Source of the DNA: Leptospira sp. WS92.C1
Lineage (GTDB): Bacteria > Spirochaetota > Leptospiria > Leptospirales > Leptospiraceae
Reading direction: 5' to 3'
DNA: 64,000 bases
Assembly (NCBI RefSeq): GCF_040833975.1
Contig: NZ_CP162130.1
Location: forward strand, 3,708,001 to 3,772,000
In this document: positions 30,059 to 40,144 of the stretch, piece after piece
Position numbering within the stretch: the first letter of the stretch is position 1
Layout: each line of letters starts with the position of its first letter
Translations under genes and position numbers: made by a program
The notes under the pieces: generated by a model
Databases searched by the model: none
The model's input: only the letters and a program-made list of their open reading frames with translations
What the model was told of the DNA's origin: nothing

Positions 30059-32524
30059 CTATAATTTCCAATAATGACTTTCTAAGTATTCTGACCAATA
30101 ATCCAATGTCTTTTTTAAAGTCATCAAATCCAGCGGTTTGATCAGACAACCATTCATTCCTAGGGCAATGTATTTTTCTTTACTGCTTTCGATTGCATCG
30201 GCAGTCAGAGCGATTATGATTGGAATTTCGGAATTCTGTTGTCGGGAACGGATCCATCCTGTAGCCTCGATACCATCAACTTCGGGCATATGAATATCCA
30301 TCAGAATTAAATCGAAAGTATCCACTTGCATTCTTTCGATCACTTCTCTTCCGTTATGCACCACGAAAGGATCATAACCAAGTTTTTTAAGAACCCTTTC
30401 GATCAAAAGACAATTCGTTTCATTGTCCTCAGCCACAAGTATCTTGAGTTTTTTGATAATCTGTCCCGAATACAATACCTCCAACTCTCCGTTATCCTTC
30501 GGTTCGAAAATCGTTTCGATCTCGGAAGCGGAGGGTATCTCATATACGATGGAAAAACTAAACGTAGAACCCTTACCCTCCTTGCTTTCGACGGTCAATG
30601 TACCGCCTTGCAGCTCCACAAGTTGTTTTGTAATACTTAAACCCAATCCGGAACCTCCGAATCGTCTCGCAGTAGAGGAATCTGTCTGGGAAAAGGCGTC
30701 AAAAATTTGTTTTTGTTTATCCTGAGGAATTCCGATTCCGGAATCTGCTACGGTAAACTCGATGGAAACGTTATCTTCGGAAATTTTCTTTTGAGAAACT
30801 TTCAAAAGCACCCCGCCGTAATTTGTAAATTTGATTCCGTTACCTGCGAGATTCCATAAAATTTGTCTGAGTCTTAACTGATCTCCCAAAACAAAATCTT
30901 GAATCTCAGATTCACCCTCAAGCTGTAAGGCAATCTTCTTTCTTTTAGCGAGCGGAGATAAAAGATCGTGAATTTCATCTAAAACCGATCGAATCGAAAA
31001 AACTTCCTTATCCAATACGATTTTACCAGCCTCGATTTTGGAAAAATCAAGAATATCATTGATGATCTGAAGCAAAGATTTTGCGGAGCCGGAAAGGATT
31101 TTTGCATACTCCTTTTGCTCTTCGCTTAATTTCGTAGTCCTCAATAATTGGACCATTCCCAAAACGCCGTTCATAGGAGTTCGTATTTCATGACTCATGT
31201 TGGCGAGAAAACTGCTTTTTACTAAAGAGGCTTTTTCGGCGACTTCCTTTGCTTGAATCAGCTCCCATTCGGTTTCTCTTCTTTGTTGAATTTCTTTTTT
31301 GAGAAGAACTATATTTTTATGAATTTCGGATTGCAACCCCTCTTTAAGTCTAAATTCCAATTCCTTAATTCTCTGAACGAGCATAATTGAAAACAGAATG
31401 GTTTGAGTGATAAATGCAATTTTTAGAATATATAAAGAAAGATAACCGATGGATATAGCACCGTTTGCGCTCAAATTCGTGATAACACCTGCGATCGGAA
31501 AGATCAAATGAATTAACAACAGAACTTTTGCGGAACTGGAGCCCTCTCGAATCCGTAAATAACACAAATAAACGATGAGCAAATTATTTGCAAGAGCCCA
31601 ATAATAGGAAACATGATTTGACCAAACGGGTTTGAAAACCGACGCAGGAATTAAAAAAAGATTTAAAATGATATAAACAAAGGAAACGATATTTACCTTT
31701 CGATTCTTTTTTTCAGGATATAAAAATGCAAAAGCGAATAAATATAAAAACAAAGTGGATGAAAACACCAAAATCAGACTGACTGATAGATAATATTTTC
31801 CGTATTCCGGTTTAAATAGGGAAATAAACAATCCATCCCAAGCTGTCAAATAAGCGGTAAAGGAGAATATCATCATAAAGTAATAAAAATAAGATCTGTT
31901 TCTAAAAAAGAAACATAAGGACAGGTTATATAAACCCATTGCAATTCCAAATCCAAGAGTCAAACCCGCAATGATTGATCTAAGTTGTTTTGTAAATCCG
32001 TATTTTTTTTCCGATTCGAAAACTATCGGAATCCGAAGAGGTGTTCCGCTTTTGACTCTAAGAACGATTTGAATCGTTTCTCCCGGTTTTAGAGAAAAAT
32101 CCAGTGCGGGAAAATATTCGTCATAAATACGATTTGAACCCGCTAAAATCTCATGATACTTTTTTTCTCGTCCATATCGATAATGAATGTCCACTTCTTC
32201 CAGATACGGATTATAAATTTCGAATTTACCGTAGTAGTCTTTTTCGGAATCATTTTGCAACGGAATGTAAAACCAAATATTATCCGACGTAAATCCAAAA
32301 GAAAACACTGGGGATTGAATTTTTTGAAAATCAAGTTCACGATCTTCTGAAAAAATTCTTTCTTTAAAATCTTGTTTGTTGCTATCTCTTAAGTAATTTA
32401 TAAAAGAACGAATGTCCCCTGTTTTTTCAAGCTGGGATATTTTTTCATAAATCGGAATAGGCGATTCTCCGAACAAAGAATCGCCTATCACAAACGTCAG
32501 GATAAGTAAGAAAAAGAATCTCAT
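30059..32524 (-). CDS. Hybrid sensor histidine kinase with 7TMR-DISM sensor
   Basis: The 821-residue protein starts with a signal-peptide-like segment (MRFFFLLILTFVIGDSLFG), then a 7TMR-DISMED2 periplasmic domain (to about residue 165), a seven-helix 7TMR-DISM membrane unit (about 185-390), a coiled-coil linker, HisKA with H in NMSHEIRTPMNG near residue 444, a HATPase domain (N box, AGNGIKF; G-boxes DSGIGIP and GGSGLGLSI), and a REC receiver near the C-terminus with phospho-Asp in LILMDIHMPEVDG around residue 741. It autophosphorylates on sensing a carbohydrate-like or envelope signal. A TTG start 18 bases further up (32542) is less likely than ATG 32524. The AraC-type regulator at 44504-46195 has the same sensor part. 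Confidence 0.93.
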   Translation of the reverse strand: MRFFFLLILTFVIGDSLFGESPIPIYEKISQLEKTGDIRSFINYLRDSNKQDFKERIFSEDRELDFQKIQSPVFSFGFTSDNIWFYIPLQNDSEKDYYGKFEIYNPYLEEVDIHYRYGREKKYHEILAGSNRIYDEYFPALDFSLKPGETIQIVLRVKSGTPLRIPIVFESEKKYGFTKQLRSIIAGLTLGFGIAMGLYNLSLCFFFRNRSYFYYFMMIFSFTAYLTAWDGLFISLFKPEYGKYYLSVSLILVFSSTLFLYLFAFAFLYPEKKNRKVNIVSFVYIILNLFLIPASVFKPVWSNHVSYYWALANNLLIVYLCYLRIREGSSSAKVLLLIHLIFPIAGVITNLSANGAISIGYLSLYILKIAFITQTILFSIMLVQRIKELEFRLKEGLQSEIHKNIVLLKKEIQQRRETEWELIQAKEVAEKASLVKSSFLANMSHEIRTPMNGVLGMVQLLRTTKLSEEQKEYAKILSGSAKSLLQIINDILDFSKIEAGKIVLDKEVFSIRSVLDEIHDLLSPLAKRKKIALQLEGESEIQDFVLGDQLRLRQILWNLAGNGIKFTNYGGVLLKVSQKKISEDNVSIEFTVADSGIGIPQDKQKQIFDAFSQTDSSTARRFGGSGLGLSITKQLVELQGGTLTVESKEGKGSTFSFSIVYEIPSASEIETIFEPKDNGELEVLYSGQIIKKLKILVAEDNETNCLLIERVLKKLGYDPFVVHNGREVIERMQVDTFDLILMDIHMPEVDGIEATGWIRSRQQNSEIPIIIALTADAIESSKEKYIALGMNGCLIKPLDLMTLKKTLDYWSEYLESHYWKL

Positions 32525-32686
32525 ATGGAAAACGAGAATCAAATTATCAGGAACTGATATTCTTTGATAGATTTTTTCTAAGTGTTTGAAATAAAAAGCG
32601 TCATTCGGTCAATACCCTTTTTGAAACTCAATTAGATAAGGAGACGACTTATTTGAGAAAATTCGATCTTTACAAAACGCGAAAAA

Positions 32687-33247
32687 TTACTGTCCGATAA
32701 TCTTATCGATCATTCCGTATTCCAGTGCTTCCTGTGCCGAAAACCAAGAATCACGATCCGTATCCCGAATCATACGATCTAAAGGTTGTCCCGTCGCATC
32801 CGCCATAATTCGATTTAGAAGGTCTTTTTCCCTTTTTACGGACTCGGCAAAAATCCGAATGTCTTCCGCAGGACCTTTGAATTCGCCCATCACATGCGGT
32901 TGATGAATCAAAATCTTACTATGAGGATAAGCCACACGGTTCCCTTTATCCCCTGAAAGCAACAAAACCGCTCCGAAAGACATTGCCATTCCTAAACAAT
33001 GCGTGTAAACGGGAGAACGAACATTTTTCATAACGTCTAGGATCGCCAAACCGGCGTAAGTCGATCCACCGGGAGAATGAATGTAAAGTGTGATCGGTCT
33101 GGTCGGATCCACTGATTCCAAATATAAAAAACGATCGATCAGATATCTTGCGGAGTTATCATTCACCTCACCCCAGAGAAAAACTTTTCTCTGTTCAAGA
33201 TATAGGGATTCAATCTGTGCAACGGGATAAAATTGAGTGGCTTCCAT
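32687..33247 (-). CDS. clpP: ATP-dependent Clp protease proteolytic subunit
   Basis: The 186-residue protein is full ClpP length. The catalytic triad is present: Ser in GMAMSFGA near residue 91, His in ILIHQPH near residue 116, and Asp in RDTDRDSWFS near residue 165; the pore-loop/axial segment IHSPGGSTYAG near residue 54 is also conserved. The sequence GMAMSFGA differs from the usual GQAASMGA, so this may be the variant paralogue (a second ClpP is known in Leptospira). It makes a serine protease ring for ClpA/X-type ATPases. It lies 9 bases after the ECF sigma gene and is probably co-transcribed with it. Confidence 0.95.
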   Translation of the reverse strand: MEATQFYPVAQIESLYLEQRKVFLWGEVNDNSARYLIDRFLYLESVDPTRPITLYIHSPGGSTYAGLAILDVMKNVRSPVYTHCLGMAMSFGAVLLLSGDKGNRVAYPHSKILIHQPHVMGEFKGPAEDIRIFAESVKREKDLLNRIMADATGQPLDRMIRDTDRDSWFSAQEALEYGMIDKIIGQ

Positions 33248-33256
33248 GGAAATTTC

Positions 33257-33835
33257 TCACGCAGCCGCTAACAAATGAAAACACGCTTCCGGTCTAAAAC
33301 CTTCTCCGATTTGCGATCTTAAAATACTCTTTAGTTTGAGATGCCTTTTTTTAATCGAGGAAAGAGACTGACCTTGGATTTTTGAAATTTCGTCTAATGT
33401 GAAATTTCGATAGTAATGCAGCTCGATCAAATTTTGATCTTCCGGTTCCAGCATCGTTATATTTTTGAGAACCGTATCGGAAGACTCTTTCTCGAAAAAA
33501 GTAGAATGAATTTCTTTCCCTTTTGGATCGATCCGCTGGCAATCCGTAAAGACAAGAGTTTGATATTCTTTTTTTCTCCGAATTCGATCTCCGTGTTTGA
33601 TCAAGGCTTTTTTGAGTAAGCTCGGAAATGCTTCCAACGTTCGGATCTTTTCCAAGTTTTGATAAAGTTCCCAAAAAGATTCCTGGACTATGTCCTGGGA
33701 TAAGTCTTCGTCTTTGAGGATTTTGAGTGCGATCTGAAGTGCAAAACGAGAAAAACGATTCTGTAAATACGTCCAGGCATGAGAATCTCCGGACTTTGCT
33801 TTTTTCAAAAGTTCTATATAGGATTTGTCTTTCAT
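33257..33835 (-). CDS. RNA polymerase sigma factor, ECF family (upstream of clpP)
   Basis: The 192-residue product has region 2 near residues 10-90 (KILKDEDLSQDIVQESFWELYQNL) and region 4 near residues 125-180 (LEPEDQNLIELHYYRNFTLDEISKIQGQSLSSIKKRHLKLK), the standard ECF layout. I start at ATG 33835 (MKDKSYIELLKKAKSGD), the usual ECF N-terminus; longer in-frame starts exist at 33883 and TTG 33907. The next gene is clpP with a 9-base gap, so a sigma factor and a protease are expressed together, suggesting a proteolysis-linked regulon. No anti-sigma gene is adjacent. Confidence 0.88.
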   Translation of the reverse strand: MKDKSYIELLKKAKSGDSHAWTYLQNRFSRFALQIALKILKDEDLSQDIVQESFWELYQNLEKIRTLEAFPSLLKKALIKHGDRIRRKKEYQTLVFTDCQRIDPKGKEIHSTFFEKESSDTVLKNITMLEPEDQNLIELHYYRNFTLDEISKIQGQSLSSIKKRHLKLKSILRSQIGEGFRPEACFHLLAAA

Positions 33836-33907
33836 ACGTTTTAAAGTCCCGGTTGAAACGATTTTGGTTCGTAAAATATTCATGTTTTGATAAAAAATTC
33901 GTTCCAA

Positions 33908-34571
33908 ATGATCTTTTTAATTATTCTTTTCTATATACATTCCAATTTGATACCCATCTTGAAGAACCCTGCCAAATCAAACTCTATTTACGATTCTGCG
34001 GAGGATTTTTTACTTTCGGATCAATCTTAAGGTTAAAGCATAGATAACGATAGTTCATTCCGATCTTGATCAAGGAAAAACGTTTCATCGTTTCTAACCG
34101 GGTCACAATATCGAATTTTCGCGAATCAAAATTCAAAATAAAAAAACGTAACTTTTTGATACCGATTTGACAGTCGTTGTATAAATCTTCGTACACGATT
34201 CTTGATGAACTTTCCGATTTTGTGAATCTAAGTTTTGCTTTTTGAAAAACTTTTAGAAATTAGAAATCTAACTATTTCGATCAGGGAGCTTTCGTTGTAA
34301 AATCGCTCACTTTGATTCCTACACAATCATTCGGATTCTTTTTCTATTTTCCGCTGACTTCCATATACTCTATCGATTCTCCGTTTGAAAGTCAATGTGA
34401 CATATCAAAAAGTAGCTTTTCAAAACTCTCTGAGTGGAACGATTCTAAACAGATTTGAAAATTTGAATTAGAACCGACAAAAAATTGTCATACTTTCGGA
34501 TTTCGGTTGGATTTTATCAGGGGTCATAAATATACTAAACAAATAAATAGCTATCTTACGGGAGCAAAAAT
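33908..34571. other. Spacer, one doubtful small open frame
   Basis: No well-supported gene. A minus-strand frame ending at 33984 is open back to about 34255 and reads like a protein C-terminus (RFSLIKIGMNYRYLCFNLKIDPKVKNPP), but no start codon with a ribosome binding site is found; it could be a fragment. Confidence 0.4.
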
Positions 34572-34739
34572 TTGGAAACTACAAAGGATTTACGGGATTC
34601 TCTTTGCTGGGAAGTGGAAGGAACTTTAAAAAAGTTCGAACACGATTTTCAAATGTCTCCCGAACCGATCCAAGTTTTGAGACATACATACGCAACGGAA
34701 ATTGTGAATCTTGTCTTTTCAACTTTGGAAAATTCTTAA
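34572..34739 (+). CDS. Small protein of 55 residues, function unknown
   Basis: The frame starts at TTG 34572 with GGGAG seven bases upstream and ends at TAA 34737-34739, so it ends one base before the stop of the convergent XRE gene. The product is soluble and slightly acidic (METTKDLRDSLCWEVE, then FEHDFQMSPEPIQVLRHTYA). Its tight convergence with the repressor gene, its clean ribosome binding site and its gene-like composition support coding, although a TTG start and the small size limit certainty. A regulatory or phage-associated small protein is one possibility. Confidence 0.5.
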   Translation: METTKDLRDSLCWEVEGTLKKFEHDFQMSPEPIQVLRHTYATEIVNLVFSTLENS

Positions 34740-35138
34740 CTATTTCTTTTTTCGAAATTTCTCCACGACAACGCTCAATGCTTCCAACTCAGAATCGGGA
34801 ATTTCTAAAAGACTCTCAAGTAACACTTCAATACGAGGCCGTGTTTTGAGCTTTCTAAGAATCATTCGATAACGATCCGTTTCTCGATCCGATTTGATCT
34901 CTTTCTGAGAAATAAACATCTCACCTTCCCCGGCAATCAACCACAGAGGGTTCACATCGTGTTCCATTCGAAGGCGCAACAGCGATTCTTGCGAAAAACT
35001 CTTAGCCCTTTCTTTGATCAAATCGCTGATAAAGGCGGGTTTTAAATCGATTGATCTTGAAAATTCCGCTTGAGAAAGCCCAAGGGCGTCTATCAATTTC
35101 TTCAATCTCTCTGGAAATTTTTTATTCTGTTTATACAT
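34740..35138 (-). CDS. XRE-family helix-turn-helix transcriptional regulator
   Basis: The 132-residue protein has a Cro/CI-type HTH at residues about 10-65 (RLKKLIDALGLSQAEFSRSIDLKPAFISDLIKERAKSF), followed by NPLWLIAGEGEMF and a helical C-terminus for dimerization. The layout is that of small phage-type repressors. It is divergent from the gene at 35304-35612, and a perfect inverted repeat ATACATTT-C-AAATGTAT lies between them inside the promoter of that gene, so it is likely to repress it. With the DUF1353 gene nearby it suggests a phage remnant. Confidence 0.9.
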   Translation of the reverse strand: MYKQNKKFPERLKKLIDALGLSQAEFSRSIDLKPAFISDLIKERAKSFSQESLLRLRMEHDVNPLWLIAGEGEMFISQKEIKSDRETDRYRMILRKLKTRPRIEVLLESLLEIPDSELEALSVVVEKFRKKK

Positions 35139-35155
35139 TTTTATCGTATTTTTTA

Positions 35156-35184
35156 TTGACCAAAATACATTTCAAATGTATAGT
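35156..35184 (+). promoter_or_regulatory. Promoter with XRE operator in the spacer
   Basis: TTGACC (35156-35161) and TATAGT (35179-35184) are spaced by exactly 17 bases and direct transcription to the right. The operator ATACATTT-C-AAATGTAT (35165-35181) is a perfect eight-base inverted repeat lying between and over the -10, so binding would block the promoter. Confidence 0.75.
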
Positions 35185-35303
35185 AATTTCAGACAATAAA
35201 ATATTCACTAAGGTAAAGCCGACTTCAAAGCGAGATTCGAGACTTTTCATGACACAAGACTCGTAGAAAGAAACGGAATCGCAATCACAAAAAGGAGAAA
35301 CCC

Positions 35304-35612
35304 ATGATCAATCAGTTCAAAACAAAAACAGTCGTACAAAACGAACAAATCGAAATTCGGGATAATTTAGATCCGGCGGTTCTTTCGGATATCAAAGAAA
35401 AAATGATCGGTCAAATCGCAGACTATGTAAGAGAACAATTTCCAACCTTTGATTGGAGGTGGAACGACCATTCGGCGATGAACGATAAAACAGTCACATC
35501 CCTATTTTTTATCAAAAGCGATCTCATCGAGATCTGCGAAAAAGATCCTCTCAAAATTCGAGAACTTATGATCATTCTTGAATATATTTTAGAGAAAGAA
35601 TCCGGAGAATGA
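35304..35612 (+). CDS. Hypothetical protein, repressor-controlled
   Basis: The 102-residue protein is soluble and acidic with no recognised domain. It starts at ATG 35304 with a clean AAAGGAG eight bases upstream, and lies downstream of the promoter/operator at 35156-35184. Readable segments include LDPAVLSDIKEKMIGQ and QFPTFDWRWNDHSAMND. Being divergent from an XRE repressor and followed by a DUF1353 gene, it is probably an early gene or accessory gene of a decayed phage-like island. Function unknown. Confidence 0.8.
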   Translation: MINQFKTKTVVQNEQIEIRDNLDPAVLSDIKEKMIGQIADYVREQFPTFDWRWNDHSAMNDKTVTSLFFIKSDLIEICEKDPLKIRELMIILEYILEKESGE

Positions 35613-35745
35613 TGAAAATCGCAATGTATAACGGCTGTAAAAAAAGAATCCGTTGATCCAATCGACTCTTTGTATAGAATATTTAGAAAAAACAAAATGA
35701 GAAAAATGGTTATTTGAAAAAATAAATCGAATAGTAGGGAATCAA

Positions 35746-36183
35746 ATGGATCAAATTAAATATAAAAATTTTCAAAACTATAAATACAAACTCGTAGAAG
35801 CTTACAATTTTCAAACCGAAATTAAACCGGATGTGTTTCTTTTTATCGGAAAACCCGGGATAAAAAACTTTGTTGAGTTATCTCCGAGCGGACTTCTCGG
35901 CATAAACGCGGGTTACGCTTGGGATGGGCCGAGCGGACCTACGATCGATACAAAGTCTTTTATGAGAGGTTCCCTGATTCACGACGCGCTCTATCAATTG
36001 ATGCGGGAAGAAAAATTGGATCGAGGGATTTATAGAGAAAGAGCGGATAAATTATTAAGAGAAATCTGTTTAAAAGACGGCATGAATTCTTTTCGTGCCT
36101 ATTATGTATATCGGTTTGTGAGATGGTTCGGAGAGTCTTCCGCAAAACCGGAGAAGGAGCAACAATGGAAGTTGGCTCCATAA
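35746..36183 (+). CDS. DUF1353 family phage-type protein
   Basis: The 145-residue protein matches DUF1353: a first part with strands, then NAGYAWDGPSGPTIDTKSFMRGSLIHDALYQLMREEKL around residues 52-90, where the D-G-x-S-G-P and SLIHDALY blocks are conserved, and a final helical part FRAYYVYRFVRWFG. Family members are mostly encoded in phages and prophages and may be small metalloproteases or tail-associated proteins (the HD in LIHDALY is suggestive). It follows the gene at 35304 by 133 bases and ends before a group of hairpins. Confidence 0.85.
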   Translation: MDQIKYKNFQNYKYKLVEAYNFQTEIKPDVFLFIGKPGIKNFVELSPSGLLGINAGYAWDGPSGPTIDTKSFMRGSLIHDALYQLMREEKLDRGIYRERADKLLREICLKDGMNSFRAYYVYRFVRWFGESSAKPEKEQQWKLAP

Positions 36184-36215
36184 ATTATTCGACAAACCGA
36201 TTTACGACAAAATAG

Positions 36216-36253
36216 GCTTATTTCTTTTTGAGAAGACCCAAAAAGAAATAAGC
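36216..36253. terminator. Terminator-like hairpin between convergent genes
   Basis: GCTTATTTCTTTTT (36216-36229) is the exact reverse complement of AAAAAGAAATAAGC (36240-36253). It is 33 bases after the DUF1353 stop, and because it is T-rich on one arm and A-rich on the other it could act in both directions. Confidence 0.7.
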
Positions 36254-36264
36254 AGTTCTAAAAG

Positions 36265-36301
36265 GAAACGGAAACCGTCGATTGACCGAGGTTTCCGTTT
36301 C
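36265..36301. terminator. Second perfect hairpin, before rsgA end
   Basis: GAAACGGAAACC (36265-36276) is the exact reverse complement of GGTTTCCGTTTC (36290-36301). A third short pair, ATCACG/CGTGAT (36314-36319 and 36325-36330), follows. Together with the preceding hairpin, three stems are stacked between convergent genes. Confidence 0.6.
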
Positions 36302-36348
36302 GAATTTGAAAGAATCACGTTACCCGTGATCACAATCAATCTATCTTT

Positions 36349-37422
36349 TTACATTCTTCCTTTTTCTTTTAGTCTTTTTTGAAGAGCCTTGGCCATTTCC
36401 TTATCCTTTTGTTTTTTCTTTTTAGCTTCTTGAGAATCGGTTAGGGCTTTGATCGCCCGCAATTCTCTCGATAGTTTTAAATAAGAAGAATAACGTTCCT
36501 CTTTGATTTTTCCGTTTTGGATCGCGCTTGCAACTTCACATCCGGGTTCTCCCATATGCGAACAATCTCTAAAACGACAGCTCAAAGCCACTTCGGCGAT
36601 TTCGGGAAAAATTTCATCGATCTCTCCTTCCTCACTTCCGGAAAAAAGTCCGACCTCTCTAATTCCGGGGTTGTCCATAAGAATTCCTCCTTTTTCGAGA
36701 AGAAATAATTCTCTATGAGTGGTGGTATGCTTTCCCGTTCCATCCGACTGTTTGACCTCGTTCGTTTTCTGAATCTGAGAACCTAACAACGAATTGATGA
36801 TAGTTGACTTACCCACACCGGAAGATCCTAAAAATGCGATCGTTTCTCCTGGTGCTATGAACTGAAGAATCGTTTTGGTCTGCGTAAGATCCAATGCGGA
36901 TATCATCTCCACGGAAACGTCTCCCGAGATTTGCCGAATTTCCGATAATTTTGATTCAGGATCCTTGCAAAGATCCTTTTTATTCAAAATGATCGCAATA
37001 TCCGCTCCGCTGATCTTTGCCAAGAAGAGATAACGTTCTATTCTTCTTGGACTAAAATCATTGTCCAAACCCATGATCACGAGCAACAAATCTACATTAG
37101 ACGCGATTGCTTGAGATTGTTTTCGATTACTAGGATTCGCCCTCTTTAATAAAGTTTTTCTCGGAAGAACGGTTTCTATGATACAAAGATCATCGCCCTC
37201 GATTTCTCGAACAAGAATCCAATCTCCGGTAACGAAGGTTTCGCCCGAAGACAGCAATGTTCCTGAAGCGACCCCCCTCAATTCTCCAGATTCCGTTAGA
37301 ATTTTAGAATATTCCCCATAAACCGAAACAACTCGGCCCGGAGTTAGATTTGTCAAGGGTTCCGAAAGATATAAATTCGGATCCCAGCCATACGATGTCA
37401 GTATTGAATTTGATTGTGACAT
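36349..37422 (-). CDS. rsgA: Ribosome small-subunit-dependent GTPase A
   Basis: The 357-residue protein shows the circularly permuted GTPase arrangement of RsgA/YjeQ: an N-terminal OB-fold, then G4 (NKKD near residue 151), then the P-loop GSSGVGKST near residue 197, and G3-like DNPGIRE. The zinc-binding C-terminal knuckle is CRFRDCSHMGEPGCEV (C-x4-C-x-H-x5-C). It helps late maturation of the 30S subunit. The highly basic tail (AKALQKRLKEKGRM) is longer than usual. It is transcribed alone, converging with the phage-type genes. ATG 37422 has AGAGGGA upstream. Confidence 0.95.
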   Translation of the reverse strand: MSQSNSILTSYGWDPNLYLSEPLTNLTPGRVVSVYGEYSKILTESGELRGVASGTLLSSGETFVTGDWILVREIEGDDLCIIETVLPRKTLLKRANPSNRKQSQAIASNVDLLLVIMGLDNDFSPRRIERYLFLAKISGADIAIILNKKDLCKDPESKLSEIRQISGDVSVEMISALDLTQTKTILQFIAPGETIAFLGSSGVGKSTIINSLLGSQIQKTNEVKQSDGTGKHTTTHRELFLLEKGGILMDNPGIREVGLFSGSEEGEIDEIFPEIAEVALSCRFRDCSHMGEPGCEVASAIQNGKIKEERYSSYLKLSRELRAIKALTDSQEAKKKKQKDKEMAKALQKRLKEKGRM

Positions 37423-37957
37423 TCGATTCCCTCTGATTTTTTTTAACGTTCAACGAACCGCCCCAAAGATCGTAATTTCAAATATTTCGATTTTGGAACA
37501 GGCTGCGAAACCACCTTCCCTTTTCGGGTAACGGTGGAGGTTAGAATTTCAGAATGGGATCAAACAATCATATGCAGATTTATAGAAGCTCAGTTTAAAA
37601 AATCTTTCTAAAAAGTCAACCAAAGAATGATTTGGAAAATTTCTCAATCTGTATAAAAAATCAGAGGAGGTCGAGAACACAAAACACTATCTTCCAAGGA
37701 ATGAATTACTGATTCAACGCGTAAAACGGCAAAACATCTAACAGAATGATTCGCATTATCGATTTCTTTTATCTTTTAAAAAATGATTTCCAAATGCAAT
37801 TCATCTTACATACTCGTAGACCGGATAAACCGTTTACAAAAATCACGAAAACAGGACCTCTCCAATCATCATAGTACAACATCTTCAGAATAAAAAATCT
37901 TAAGATATCAAAATGCGTAAGGATAAAACTTATTTATTTTTAGGACTCAGATCTTAA
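37423..37957. other. Spacer, 535 bases, no gene seen
   Basis: No open frame of coding character was found. It contains a short stem AACCACC...GGTGGAGGTT around 37508-37543 and AT-rich sequence. Confidence 0.5.
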
Positions 37958-39682
<1,725 letters not shown>

Positions 39683-39709
39683 TTTAACTCCATAATATTC
39701 ATTAATATA

Positions 39710-40144
39710 TTAAAATAAACTAAATTCAAAACGATATAAAAAGTATATTCCAAAGGTTAAGGCTCCGAAAAACGATCCAAAAGAAAAAACAACATGAAAT
39801 TTATCCCATTTTTCCAAGGATTTGAATCCTCTATAACAACGTTTCATCGACCATTTGGGTAAATCTTCCAGTTCGTCCCCTAATTTGTGAAGATCCACAA
39901 TACAAAATACCAGAAGAATCAAAGTGGAGATCAAAAGGATCGGTTTGATGATTCCGGAGATTCTACAAAAAAGTTCTCCGAAAAAACTCAATCTTCCCCA
40001 GCATACAAAAGTCCGAAAAGAAATCCAAGCTACCAAAATAGGAAGCCCGGCAAAAACGATTAGAATTTCGCCCCAGATCGATTTTCGTTTTATTTTTCCT
40101 TTTTGTTTTTTTCTCGAATTTTCTTCGCTTATCGATTCCGCCAT
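39710..40144 (-). CDS. Small integral membrane protein
   Basis: The 144-residue protein has three hydrophobic segments (around residues 26-46, 70-88 and 118-138) preceded by a basic N-terminus (KKQKGKIKRKS). I recognise no family. It overlaps the end of the exported protein gene 40129-41142 by 16 bases, and follows in the same direction, so the two are coupled and probably work together. No signal peptide is needed since the first helix starts immediately after the basic part. Confidence 0.68.
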   Translation of the reverse strand: MAESISEENSRKKQKGKIKRKSIWGEILIVFAGLPILVAWISFRTFVCWGRLSFFGELFCRISGIIKPILLISTLILLVFCIVDLHKLGDELEDLPKWSMKRCYRGFKSLEKWDKFHVVFSFGSFFGALTFGIYFLYRFEFSLF

